Assembly: GCA_016758965.1 (NCBI GenBank)
Contig: JAEPRB010000388.1
Coordinates: 1-27,460 of the forward strand
Length of the DNA stretch: 27,460 nt
Direction: 5' to 3'
Source of the DNA: Circinella minor
Taxonomy: Eukaryota; Mucoromycota; Mucoromycetes; Mucorales; Lichtheimiaceae
Part shown: positions 12,734-24,627 of the stretch, piece after piece
How the letters are laid out: every line of letters starts with the position of its first letter
Numbering within the stretch: position 1 is the first letter of the stretch
Notes under the pieces: model-generated
The model's input: only the letters and a program-made list of their open reading frames with translations
Databases searched by the model: none
Told to the model about the DNA's origin: nothing
Made by a program: the position numbers and the translations under genes

Positions 12734-13955
12734 ATGAAAGAAAGCCAAAAAAAGGTAACTTTTTTTTTTTTTTTAATAAGAATGCAGAATTAAACTAATT
12801 TTTGTGTGTCCAAACATTATTGGTCCTGAGCATTAAAAAAAAAGTAAGATGATGGGCTGTGTAAGTCTATTATTATTATTTATTATATATGCGACATGAC
12901 GAATAATAAAAGAACACAAATTAGACCCCATTTTCTAATTAGTACGTATCACCTTTTTGCTTAGTAAAAAAGAAATGAAAAATTTGACAGCTTTTGTTTT
13001 ATATATCTCCCCCCACCCCAACTCCTCTTCTATTTAGTTACTTTTAGAATAAATAATAAATGTACTTACTACTTTCTTTTTTTTTTTTTTAAGTATTTTG
13101 TTCACTTGGCTATAGTATTAATGGATTGTATATTATAAAAAAAAAAAAAGGGTTATTATAAAAATAAAAAAATAAAAGTGTCGTCTATGTACTTTAAATA
13201 TATATATATATGATAAACTTTAATAGCCTATAAATTGAAACTTGTTAATCATTTGGATTCAACAACTTGGAGAAGGCAAAACAATTAGCAAGGAGAAGTA
13301 AGTTAAAAAAAAAAAAAAAACAAAAGGAGAATATAATATGTAGAAATATAAGAGGAGAAAAGTGTATAAAATAAAATAATTATTCTAATCACATCCCCCT
13401 TTTTTTTTTAACAATAATCTTTTTTTATTATTCAAGAAGATCTCTCTTTCTCTTTCTCTCTCTCTTCCTCCCCCCCTCCCTCCCTCTCTCTCTCTCTTTT
13501 TCTCTTCTTTTTCAATAAGTTATATACTAGATTGATCTAAAGTCTTAAAATCCCCTAATTCGACCCCATCCCCTAAAATAATTCATGCCCTGTGGTCTTT
13601 TTCTTTTCCGCCTCTTTTTTTTTTTTTTTGATAAGAAATGTTTCTTTCTTTTTTCTTTTCAATCATTTTATTATTTATTTATTTTAACCCGTCATTGATC
13701 CCGTTGAAAGTTGATTACTTGTATATATAAAATATATATATTTATTATTTAACATTAGGGTAAAATACAATGCCTTTTTTTTTTTTTTAATATATATATA
13801 TCGGTTTTTCATCGGGAACAAAAAAAAAAAAAAAAAAAGCTATATAGGCTCTCTCTCTCATGGTTAATATTAATTTTGTTTTGTTTTTTTTTTTAAAAAA
13901 AAAAAAATATTATTATAAAGGACTAAAGGGTTTAGAATAATATAAAAATATAAAG
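12734..13955. other. Divergent promoter region between PDI and the CorA transporter
   Basis: About 1.2 kb holding both promoters. It shows poly-A/T tracts, TA repeats and a long pyrimidine block at about 13435-13515 (CT and C runs) upstream of the transporter. I found no clear unfolded-protein-response element, and no gene-like frame. Confidence 0.6.
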
Positions 13956-14401
13956 ATGATGGCATGTTTAAATGAAAGTGTTTCAGAAGAATCATTACCA
14001 CGTCAATTACCTGAAATGCAATATATTCATCCAACGGATAATACGACAAAAGCAATTAATCAAAATAATAATCGTAGTAGAACAACAACAACAACATATC
14101 CTTTATCTTGTCCTATTGATAATAATATAAAACAATCAAGTACGACACCATGTAAAAATCCAGTTATTGATTTAAATATATTGACTCAATATATAGAACA
14201 ACAATCTATATCTTGTTCTCCATCATCATCTAAACCTAATAAAAGACATAGTCATCAAAGACAAACACTTTCCATTGATTTAAACACATGTAAAAGAAAA
14301 CAAAGTTTATATGGAGATGCAAGTCAAACACAGGTAATCAATGATTCCCCTCCCCCCCCCCTTTTTTTTTGTTAACAACATATAAAACATGTTCAGATGA
14401 A

Positions 14402-14439
<38 letters not shown>

Positions 14440-16107
14440 TAATTCCATTTCAACAACATACAGAACAAACAGTATGTTATTATCATTCTGAAACAGGTCG
14501 AATAGAATCCAATTCATTATTAAATTTACATCATCCTCATTTTTCTTTACAAGAATTATTAACTATGGAAAATTATTGGATTGATATTAAAGCACCTACT
14601 ATTTCTGAAATGAAAATTATCAGTAAAATATTTCGTATTCATCCTTTAACGACGGAAGATATTTTATCACAAGAAACACGTGAAAAATGTGATGTTTTTC
14701 GTAATTATTTATTTGTTTGTTATCGAGCATTTGTACATGAAAGTCATGTTCTTAAACCAGTTGGGTTTTATAATATTATTCATAAGCAGAGTATTCTTAC
14801 AGTAAGTTTTTTTTTTTTTTTTTAAAAAAAAAAAAATAATTTTTAAGGATTAAAGTTTTTTTTTTTTGATAATATAATAATGTATGAATATCTCCTTGCC
14901 CACCCCCTCCCCCTTTTATATATATATATATATATAGTTTCACTTTAGCCATATACCACAGTTACAACACGTGTATAATAGAGTGGAGCAAATGGAAGAT
15001 TATATTGTTGTTGCGCCCGACTGGTTAAACTATGCTATACTGGATGTTATCACCGATCAATTTGCTCCTTTAATTCATCAAATTGAAGCTGATGTAGATG
15101 CTATTGATGATCCTGCCATGTTACTTGAAGTCAATGATGATGAAACAGAATTGGTATTACGTATTGGTAGTTGTCGTAAACGTGTTATGCAAATGCTTCG
15201 TTTATTAGGTACAAAAGCGGATGTTGTACGTGCCTTAATTAAACGATTGGATGATACAGCTGTTATGAATGCAGCTGCTGTTGCTTCTGTAATTAATAAT
15301 CAAAATAATCAAAATAATAGTAAGAATGGATCTATATCATCTACAACAACAACCATAGCAACACATACGGATAGTACTATAGCGAGTGCAGCAACATTAA
15401 CTCCAGATATTATTCCATCAGTCAATACTACAAATAGATATCATTTTCATCATCCACGTTATCATAAAAGAATGGAATCTGCATCTTCATTAGGATATAT
15501 TCGATCACCTCCTTGTAGACGCTATACTTTAGATGATGAAGAACAAGAAGGTGATAAAATTTTTCCTGATGTAGCACTCTATCTAGGTGATGTTCAAGGT
15601 AAAAATAAATAAATAAAAAGAAACGATTTCATTCCTACGTACGTAACATTAGATACTCACTCTATTTCTTTATTTAGATCATCTTATTACTATGTTACAA
15701 AATTTAAGTCATTATGAAACAGTACTTGCTAGAGCTCATTCTAATTATCTTGCTCAAATATCTATCAAACTTTCACAAACATCGAATTCTACTAATCATG
15801 TTATTGGTCGACTTACTGTATTTGCCACTATTTTAATGCCAATGAATCTTGTAACCGGTTTATGGGGTAACATTTTTAATATTTTTATATCATATATATA
15901 TATATACGTATAACCTTTTTTTTTTTTATCAACTATACTAATGTAACATGATCCATCTTTTTTTTTTTTTTACATTAAAAAGGTATGAACGTTAAAGTAC
16001 CCGGTAAAGATTATGATGATTTACTTTATTTTTTTTGGATTGTATCAAGTTTAGCTGTTTTTGCTATTGGTGCTTTTACTCTTGCTCGACGATTTCAATG
16101 TTTTTAA
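13956..16107 (+). CDS. CorA-family Mg2+ transporter (fungal ALR1/MNR2 type)
   Basis: A pentameric Mg2+ channel of the plasma or vacuolar membrane. Exons: 13956-14333, 14439-14801, 14938-15598, 15678-15866 and 15983-16107; 571 residues. The N-terminus is long, Ser/Thr/Asn-rich and probably cytosolic. The CorA core starts at about ENYWIDIKAPTISEMKII and has the fungal pattern HPLTTEDILSQETREKCDVF. A low-complexity Asn/Thr/Ser insert (about residues 360-425) sits in the cytosolic helical region. The signature GMN (about residues 531-533) is split by intron 4: TGG G|GT-AG|GT ATG AAC. Two membrane segments flank it (ATILMPMNLVTGLWG and FFWIVSSLAVFAIGAF), and the protein ends ARRFQCF. Start 13956 or 13959 (MM); the first is taken. 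ALR1 and MNR2 cannot be separated from sequence alone. Confidence 0.93.
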
Positions 16108-16871
16108 AAAAAAAAAAAATCTTACGTATCTCCTTTTTTTTTTTTAATACTCTAACGTAATTTTTTTTTTACTCCTAATTTTTTTTTTCCTTTCATCTCC
16201 TTCCCTTCTTCATCTTTCTTTCTTCTCATCAAATCAAATCATATAATACTACGTACGTATGTATACTCCCACCCCAAAAATTATTTCTTTTTTTATCTCT
16301 GCTTCCTCATTCCCTCTCAACCATTTTGTAAAACTAATACACTTGCATCATCTTTTTTTTTTTTTTCCTATCATCATTTATTATTCATCTTAGTGTACAT
16401 AATAAAAAAAAAAAAGAATACATCTATATATATTATTATTATTATTGTTATATAGCAAAATAAGATTCACTTGTTAAAAAAAAAGATGTCATTATTATTC
16501 TCAATTACATTACATGTACCTGTGTGTGATACATAAAGTTTAATCACCAGAAAAAAAGGTAGAAAATAATTCTATTAAGTACAGAAATGGAAGGTGTCAC
16601 CAAGGTGTCAAAACATCAATCTGCATAAAAATAAAAATGAACAGATTAAGTAATCTTGTACTACTTTAAAAAAAAAAAGGAACAGAGGAATAAATAATAC
16701 CCCCATTTTCTTTGTCAATTTATTTAAATTGTTATTGTTATTTGTAAGTACGTAGTAGCAATATATACAAAATATATTACATGATTATATTGTAATACGT
16801 ATATAATAGTTACTTTTTTTTTTTTTTTTTTTTGCTACGTAATAGGAATAATGTGTTATCCGTTTTTTTTT
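16108..16871. other. Convergent intergenic region between the CorA and CBS genes
   Basis: About 760 bases between two facing stops, holding both 3' UTRs. T-rich with several poly-T runs and about six TACGTA sites. I searched downstream of the CBS stop for CBS (Bateman) domain coding on the minus strand and saw none. Confidence 0.6.
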
Positions 16872-18297
16872 TTAATTTAAAAATCCAAACTTGGACATCC
16901 AATCATCACTTAAAAATTTAGTCATATAATTTCGTACAGAATCAGGTAAAATGACAACACAACGTTGATGAGGTTTTAAATCTTTAGCAGCTTGAATAGC
17001 AGCTAACATGGCAGCACCTGATGAACCACCACATAAAAGACCTTCTTCACAAATTAATTGACGAGCCATTAAAAAGGATGATTTATCATCTGACTTGATC
17101 CATTTATCCACACATGTACGATCCAATACATTAGGAACAAAATCATGACCAATGCCTTCTACTTGACGTAGACACTCCATATTCGTATTAAGCGATTCAG
17201 GCAAAGCAACATTAGATCCCAATGGATCAACGCCCACAATTTGAATAGGATTTATACATTTTTCTTTTAGTTTCTTGGCAATACCAGTAATAGTGCCACC
17301 TGTACCAACACCAGCGACAAGCATATCAATTTTACCATCACATGCTTGTAAAATTTCTTTAGCAATTGTATCATAAAGTGATATAGGATTGTATTGATTA
17401 TTATATTGATCAATAATAACAGAATTTGAAATTTCGTTACAAAGTCTTTTTGCAACATTAATATGAAATTCAGGACTTTCTGATGTAGCTACGTAAGTAC
17501 ATAAATCATATAAATTATTATTATTTTGTGAGGCCATGGTTATCCCCCCCTCCCTCCCTCCCCAACTATAATTGAATCAGTACGTAATTTGTTTTTACCT
17601 TCTGCAGGGGTACGAATTATTTCAGCACCTAATGCTTTCAATGTATCTACTTTTTCTTGAGACATTTTTTCCGACATTGTAATGATTACTTTATATCCTT
17701 TTACAGCTGCTGCTAATGCAATCCCGATCCCTTTATTATTATTATTATTATTATTATTGCGCCATCATGCATTAAAAATATGTTATATCGTTTAACCTTT
17801 TTATAAATAAAACAAAACATTTATAACAAAAATCAATACTATTTATTTGTTTACCTGTATTACCAGAAGTTGGCGCAATAATAGTCGTCACATTGGGCGT
17901 AATGAATCCTGTAGATTCTGCTTCTTCAATCATACGTTTCACTATACGATCCTTAATAGATCCACTAGCATTATAAAATTCACATTTTGCCACTAATCAT
18001 ATTTTACAGAAAAAAAAAAAAAAGATCATTATATAATAAAAGTTTAATACGTATGAAAATGGATTGAGTTAAATTGTTCATCATACTATTTATATATAAT
18101 AATACGTAATAATAATAAAGTGTGTACGTAAATTTTATACGTAGAGTATAAAATAACTTACATAATTCACATTGTAAACCATTTTTTTTACCAATTTTAT
18201 TAATTCTTACAAGAGGAGTCTCTCCAATATTATCAAGAATTGTATTTAAAATTTTAGGTTGTCGTTGGCAACAACCATTGCAATTAATAGGAGGCAT
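16872..18297 (-). CDS. Cystathionine beta-synthase, catalytic core only (no C-terminal CBS domains)
   Basis: A PLP enzyme that joins serine and homocysteine to cystathionine (transsulfuration). Minus-strand exons 18297-18162, 17992-17855, 17730-17599 and 17488-16872 give 340 residues. The junctions restore [19 protein letters not shown] with the PLP lysine at residue 59, PTSGNTGIG at about 86-94 and the phosphate-binding [10 protein letters not shown] at about 195-204. The text resembles eukaryotic CBS ([20 protein letters not shown]) more than bacterial cysteine synthase. The protein stops right after this block, so the SAM-sensing Bateman module of typical CBS (total about 500-550 residues) is absent. 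The N-terminus is Cys-rich (CNGCC) and I see no clear heme-ligand arrangement. Intron 2 ends in an ATT/AAT repeat followed by an AAG acceptor. A cysteine synthase activity is possible. Confidence 0.88.
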
Positions 18298-18673
18298 AAT
18301 AATACGTAATAATAATAATGATCCGTAATTATTAGAAGAAGAAAAAAAAGAAACAAAAAAATATAGCTTTTTAAATTAGTTGTACGTAAACCCCTTTTTT
18401 TTTACTGCAAAAATAATAATAAAAATTCAGCCTCATCCTACTTGCTTAAAATATAAACAATAATGCTTCTTAAAATAAAGTTTGAAAAAAAAAATATCTA
18501 AATTGCGTAATACGTAACAATACTAGGTCTAATTGAAATAACTGATTCATATTAGTATTCTATATATATTAGATATAACTTAAAAGATGAGAGGGGAGGG
18601 GGTGGGAAAGGAATAAAAAAATAATAATAATTATGTATGTCATTGAGTAATAATACGTAATACTGCATAATTT
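18298..18673. other. Intergenic region between the MFS transporter and CBS genes
   Basis: About 375 bases in a head-to-tail arrangement; holds the MFS 3' UTR and the CBS promoter. Contains four TACGTA sites and A-rich runs. No frame of interest. Confidence 0.6.
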
Positions 18674-21419
18674 TTATATCTTTGCCAATTTCTTTTGCCA
18701 TTTTAAAGAATTACGTTGAATATAGGTAATAAATGGAATAGTAAAAATTAATAGACTACCAAGAATAGTATAAAGAATACCACATCCAATTAAATTTTGA
18801 AGTTCAATGGCAGTAAATCTTCCAGCAGCAAGTAAAATACATTTAATAGTTTGTATACATGCTACGTAAGAAAGTTTTTTTTTTTACAGGTTATCAACAT
18901 ATTAGTACTTATTACATTAAAAATTAGAGTATATATATATATTACCTTGAGCAGAAGATACATGTTTTGGAAATGATTGTATAACATATACAGTTATAAA
19001 ACAACCTGCAATTGTAAATCCAAATTGAGCTAATAATATGAGACAAACATTTTTTTTAGTAGTAGTCAATATTTAAATTAGTTATTTTAGGTTACGTATA
19101 AATGAAAAGGTTTTTTTTTTTTTTTTTTTTTTTACCACATGCTTGAAAAATAATTCCTGCTGAGAAATGTATATTTTTTTCTATACTCCATCCATAACCA
19201 CAAAATGATCCGGCCATAATAAAAGCAGCAATAAATAAACCTGATTGACTTAATCGCATTTCTGGAAAAATTGGATTATTTGCTTCCTTGGCTCGTTCTA
19301 TTTTACTCATATAAATACGATCTGACATTATACCTCCAATGAAAGAACCTATCGTTGTACCTACAAGTCCACACATATAAAATAAACCAACGAATGTTGA
19401 TGAAAAATGATATTGAGTACTATACGCCCAAGTAAATGAAATATCCACAGAATTGTTTACAAAACCCCTATAATATATTTATTATATTAAGGTTAAAAAA
19501 AAAATTTAGTTATGTTGATCCACTTGTATAAAGACGTATCTCAAATATAAATATATATTTAAAATATTATTTACTTACATCCAACCAAGATAAATACAAC
19601 AAAAAAGAATATTTACAAATTTTAATAATTTTAATGAAGCAAAAGGATTCATTCTATAGTGTTTCTTTATACGAGAATTATCCAATTCTTTTCTTTGTCG
19701 TTGACGTCTTATTTTTTCATTCATTGCAAATGAATTCGTTTCAACAAGTGAAACTAAAGAAACAAATCCCACGAAACTGTAACCTATAACGAGTGACCAA
19801 TAAATACTTCGCCATCCCATATATTGTGTAAAAACACCACCGATAAATGGACTATATAAATTATATTATAAAAAAAAAGGGTTCCGTTTTTTTTAAAAAA
19901 AGATATTTAGTAAAGATTACATTACGTAATAATTTTCATGTTTAAAATAATATAGATCCATAGCATAGCATAGCATAGTAGTAGTAGTAGTTTTATGTAT
20001 AAAATATTCAAAAAAAAAAAATACTTACGCACATGCTGCACAATATGAATTTGCACAAACATACCACGATAATGCTTTACCTTTTTCATGATCTTTAAAT
20101 ACATCATTTATCATTCCAACGCCTAATGTATAACTCTAATATTTTTTTTTAAAAAAAAAATTCTATTTGATAAATAAATAATAATAATAATAATAATTTA
20201 AAAACTTACAGCAGCAGCACCCATAGCACTTATGACTCGAAATCCAATTAACATTTCAATATTAATAGATAATGCTGATCCAGAATTTCCAATAACTGAA
20301 AATACCATAGATGCAATAAAGGCAAACTTTCTTCCTTTTTTTTTTTTTTCATAATATATAAAAATATAGTATTTGTTTTTTCTTTAAAAAAAAAAGAAAT
20401 ACGATTACGTATATATAACTTTAACAAACATTATTTTAGACTTACCATAATTATCAGCATACGTTCCCCAGATCGCTGACTATATATGTTTAATATATTG
20501 AAAGGAGATAATAATATGTACGTAGGAGAAACTTAATATTTTATAATATACAGTTTAGTAATAATAGTACTAGTTACCAATAAACCAATCACGAGGGAAT
20601 GAACAGCCACTGTAAAATATTTAATTCTTTTGAGTACTTATATCGTTACAGTATAAAAAGTTAAAACGATATAAACTTATATATATATATTTGAAAAAAT
20701 AAAAAAAGAATAACTATATCATTAATACATACCAGTAAAATTTGTCACTGTGGCAGTACTATTAAAATCCATTTGAATAATAGGTAATGCGGGATACTAA
20801 TAAAAATAATGCGTATAATATTATAAAATAAGTTATAATTTTTATAAATATCAAAAAAAAAAAAAAAAAACATACAAGTTCATCTGTTGAAGCTTGATTT
20901 CTTGAAAAGCCATTAAAAAGAAAAAGATATTTTAGTTCTTTAATTATGTATTTATAAAAAATAATCCCCCATACAAAAAAAAAATTCTTACAAAATTTGT
21001 GATAAAACTGCCATTGCAAAAATAATATATTTTTTTCCTGTTGATATTTTAACTTGATTATTCATTGATTCTTGTTGATCTTCTTTTGGTAAATCTAATA
21101 TATATATATATATTTAGTTATTATCATATATATAATAAAAATTTGAGTGCTCGTAACTATATATTATACGTATAGTGTTGGTCATGATAATAAATTGATA
21201 TATATATATATAAAATAAACCTTTTTCTTCCAAAATAGCGTCATCATTGGAAGGTTTATGCAGTATTACTTTTTATTCATGTTAATAATATTGACAATTA
21301 GATCCTTTTGTTTTTGCTTTTTTGTTTAACAACATATTTTAAATAGTACGTAGTAGAAAAATAGAATATCATTCCATACCTGTAACATTTTTATTTTCAT
21401 TCCAATTCTTATTCATCAT
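18674..21419 (-). CDS. MFS transporter, drug:H+ antiporter (DHA1)-like, 13 exons
   Basis: Probable proton-coupled transporter; substrate unknown. Minus-strand exons: 21419-21380, 21268-21221, 21094-20992, 20900-20876, 20796-20733, 20609-20578, 20479-20446, 20334-20210, 20135-20029, 19851-19579, 19467-19136, 19029-18946 and 18861-18674. All phases close, giving 484 residues. The MFS motif A region reads SAIWGTYADNYGRKFAFI; a DHA1-like FIGGVFTQYMGWRSIYW follows TM5. Motif C is altered: where GPxxGG is usual the chain has ACAPFIGG. A hydrophilic central loop (RRQRQRKELDNSRIKKH) separates the halves, as in 12-TM carriers. The N-terminus is short and cytosolic. Exons 4, 6 and 7 are only 25, 32 and 34 nt, so automated models may miss them. 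The start at 21419 (MMNKNW) is the only ATG that feeds the chain. Confidence 0.85.
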
Positions 21420-22433
21420 TCAATATATATTATTTCCTTCAGCAGTTAGCTTTTAACTTTTTATTCAACATGTAATATTTTGTTTTTCTCAAAAGAGTAA
21501 AAAGAAGAAAAAAAAAGGAAAAAAAAAGTATAGTAATAGTAATGGTATTGTGATAAGAGAATAAAAAATTGTTTTGTACATGAACAGTCTATTCCAGAGA
21601 GATGCACCTCTCCCACCCCATCCCCATAAATGGATGACTCTATGCATATAAAAGGAGTACATAAATTCTTTCTAATGTTTGTTATGCTAATACTATACAT
21701 ATCATCAAGAAACTATTATAACCCCCTCCCCCTAAATTGTTTTTTTATGCATGCATAATGCAATATTTCTGTCTTGTGTAAAAACGTTCTCTCTCCACGT
21801 TCCGTTCCGTTTCTTTATTTTTATTTTTTTTTTTGGTCATCATTTACGTACCACATGAATAAGTTAAATATATTGTAAACCGCCTAGTAATATGATTATC
21901 ATACTATATAAATACAGTATTTTATAGCACAATTGTTTGATACAAGCGATTAATTGTCTGGATGAACACATTGAATTGATTTAATATACAATTTTTTTTA
22001 AAAGAATAATAGATTATTCTGAGCTCCATACATATTATTCAAAAAAGAGATATATATTTCATGTAAACTATATCGTTGTTAGCTAACATAAAAGAAAAGC
22101 CACAGTAATCTAAGTTAACTTCATCCCCTCCATTGATATCTAGTGTACTGTCGTTTTTTTCCTGCTGCTCTGTAGGTTTATCAGTTCCTCTCTTTGTGAA
22201 CAGATGAGAGCAAAAAGCTGCAATCAGCGCGTGTTCAATTTAAATTTCATCATTTAATAAAATAAACGTAATCTTAAGTTATAATTTCTTTATTAGTGAT
22301 TCTATTCATAAATGACATATATATTACTTTTTTGTTTTTAAACGTAAATATGAACAATACATGTGTTTTACGGTGTTTAATATTATATATATATATATAT
22401 ATATAGAAAATACGGGGAGGGGAATCCCATTTT
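21420..22433. other. Upstream region of the MFS gene, up to the foldback
   Basis: About 1 kb of AT-rich DNA without a gene. It contains a TATA-like ATATAAAAGG near 21647, a perfect 14-nt palindrome at 21745-21758, two TACGTA sites (about 21347 and 21845) and a TA microsatellite just before the foldback. No splice-linked coding exon was seen on either strand. Confidence 0.55.
21745..21758. repeat. Perfect 14-nt palindrome TTATGCATGCATAA
   Basis: A self-complementary site in the MFS upstream region, about 330 bp from its start codon. Could be a dimeric factor site, but one copy proves nothing. Confidence 0.5.
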
Positions 22434-22908
22434 TTTTTTTTTTGACAAGCTTGAAACAACTTGATTTGTTGCTCAGTAACATAATGCTTATCCACTTCAA
22501 CAACAACAAGAAAAGGATTTTTTTTTTCATATGATTCAATAAGTGGTGTGTTTGATTTTTTCAGATCTTTAAAACAACAAAGTGACAAACGAAAATGTTC
22601 TCAAACACACACACACACACACAATTCTCAAAGAATTCATACAGTAAAGAAATTAGAAAAGATCCTTCTAAATTAGGAAGGATCTCTTCGATCTTTTAGA
22701 CTTCAGTGGTAATAATTTCTTTTCCCTCCCCTTTACTGTGTGAATTCTTTGAGAATTGTCACTTTGATGTTTTAAAGATCTGAAAAAATCAACACAACAC
22801 TTATTGAATCATATGAAAAAAAAATCCTTTTCTTGTTGTTGTTGAAGTGGATAAGCATCATGTTACTGAGCAACAAATCAAGTTGTTTCAAGCTTGTCAA
22901 AAAAAAAA
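22434..22908. repeat. Large imperfect foldback (inverted duplication), about 475 bp
   Basis: The outer arms 22444-22587 and 22757-22898 (about 143 nt each) are inverted copies with only a handful of differences. The inner arms 22621-22649 and 22731-22759 match over 29 nt with one mismatch. The centre 22661-22684 pairs GATCCTTC with GAAGGATC around an 8-nt loop. Both outer ends run into poly-T/poly-A. The left arm carries a CA microsatellite insert and the right arm a different insert, so the arms have diverged by indels. On the minus strand the left arm is open and reads KNPFLVVVEVDKHYVTEQQI, while the right copy has one A fewer in an A-run and shifts frame. It could be a MITE-like foldback or an inverted duplication of a coding fragment. 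Confidence 0.85.
22604..22622. repeat. CA microsatellite inside the foldback left arm
   Basis: A CA dinucleotide run with no counterpart in the right arm; part of an insert of about 35 nt that separates the outer and inner pairing segments. Confidence 0.8.
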
Positions 22909-22994
22909 GAGAAGTTAATTATTTTTGTTTTTCCCCGCTTTTTTTTTTTCTTTTTGTGGATGACTGTGAGCAAAAAACCATTTTAATAGTAATA

Positions 22995-24371
22995 ATGATT
23001 TTTACACGCCCTACCATTCGTTCTTTTTCTTTCTTACAACAACAATGTCGTTTTCGTTTATTTTCAACATTTCAAGCAGGTGATTTTTGTATGCTTCGAG
23101 AATTAAAGTCAAATAGAAAATATTTAATAGGACCTCTTGAAGAAGGTCAACATAAAGATCATAAAGGTGGAATCATTCCACATACTCAATTAATGGGTAT
23201 GCAAGTAAGATCTACTGTTCGTACACATAATGGTAAAAAATGTTTTTAGAATTTTAAAATGAAAGAGAGAGGGTGGGGGGGGGTTTCAATTGGAGAATGA
23301 CTAATGTAAATATTAACTATTTTTATTAGGTGTTACTGGATTTATGCTTCATAAACCTACCTTGGACGAGTAAGAATAAATCCAAATATATATATATATA
23401 TATAATATGGTATCTGTTTAACATATACACCCTTATTATTATTATTCTTATTATTTTGCTAATAGAAATTTATTTATTTATTAATAATATATTTTAGGTA
23501 TGTAGTAAATGTTCCTCGTAGTTGTACCCCTATATATCCAAAAGATGCATCAACTATTGTAAGTGAAGATAATATCATATTTTTGTTGGATTATATCATT
23601 GTTAATAACACACACACAAAAAAAAAAAGGAGGGGTTTTCCTCCTGTATATCCACCTTTTTATTTATTTATTTTTCTAATCATAATGAAATTTAGGTACA
23701 AATGTTAGATATTGAACCTGGTCATCAAATTCTTGAAGCTGGAACTGGAAATGGAGCATTAACATTATATTTATCCAGAGCTGTATCCACTCAAGGACGG
23801 ATACATACATGTGATATTCGGGAAGGACATTCGAATACTGCAAAAAAACATGTTCAACGATATGAACGAGGAAAATATAAAGATACAGTATCATTTCATA
23901 TTGGCGATGTATGTGATGTTGCACCCAAAGAAACATTGTTTGATGGTATTGTACTTGATATGCCTGAACCAAGTGCTTATGTTGAAAAGCTTTTACCACT
24001 CTTAAAAAATGATCGATTTATTGTTTGTTATTTACCTAATATGACACAAGTACTCGATTTAACTCGTACCATTCAAAATTTACCTATTGTATTGGAATCA
24101 TGTATTGAAGCTGAATGGAAAGAATGGGATGTACGGGCAACACAAGTGAGAAGTACAGAAGAATTGGCTTGGGTCTGTCGACCCAAAAACTTTGATGTAA
24201 AAGGTTGGTTTTTTTTTTTTTTAAAGAAAAAGAAAATAAGAGGGTTGCTGATGATTATTGATTGTTGGTTGGTTGGTTGGGAAATATATTATAATTTTTA
24301 AAATTGGTATAGGACATACGGCATTTTTAACAAAGTTAAGAAAAACTGAGTCAATTACAACGGATAATTAG
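22995..24371 (+). CDS. tRNA (adenine-58-N1)-methyltransferase, TRM61/TrmI family, probably mitochondrial
   Basis: SAM-dependent enzyme that makes m1A58 in the tRNA T-loop. Exons: 22995-23232, 23330-23369, 23498-23558, 23696-24203 and 24313-24371; 301 residues. The first 25-30 residues (MIFTRPTIRSFSFL...RFRLFSTF) are rich in Arg, Ser and Phe with no acid, like a mitochondrial targeting peptide. Then come the family's N-terminal beta domain (GDFCMLRELKSNRKYLIGPL), PIYPKDASTIVQML, SAM motif I LEAGTGNGALTLYL (about residues 126-139), CDIREGHSNTAKK and the DGIVLDMPEP motif. It ends KLRKTESITTDN. The start at 22995 is the ATG that yields the presequence and lies just beyond the foldback. No TRM6 partner is nearby; organellar and bacterial relatives act as homotetramers. 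Mitochondrial location is inferred from the N-terminus. Confidence 0.9.
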
Positions 24372-24627
24372 ATATTAAATTAATTTGAATAGATAAAGTA
24401 GAATTAAATTGTAAAATTACAACATGTTTCTATATATGTATATATAATACAACTAAATCCAAAAACCTCAATATATAGACTTTTATGATATGAAATCTAA
24501 CTTCAACAATTACAACATTTATTTACACATAAATAATAATACATAATAATAAAAAAGTGATTGTGAAACAAGAAGATGTAATTTCTATGATGGAGTGATA
24601 AGGGTGCAAAAATAAATAAATTATATT

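Noticed and set aside
13435..13515. Pyrimidine block as a possible triplex or regulatory element
   Set aside because: CT/C-rich tracts recur in many spacers here, so a specific role is not supported.
17267..17537. The apparent start [12 protein letters not shown] upstream of the last CBS exon
   Set aside because: It lies in intron 3; the acceptor ending TACGTAG at 17489-17490 joins PAE to ATSESPEF in frame, which matches the CBS family.
22274..22588. A 104-residue minus-strand ORF
   Set aside because: Most of it is the left arm of the foldback plus TA and poly-A readthrough; described there rather than called as a gene.
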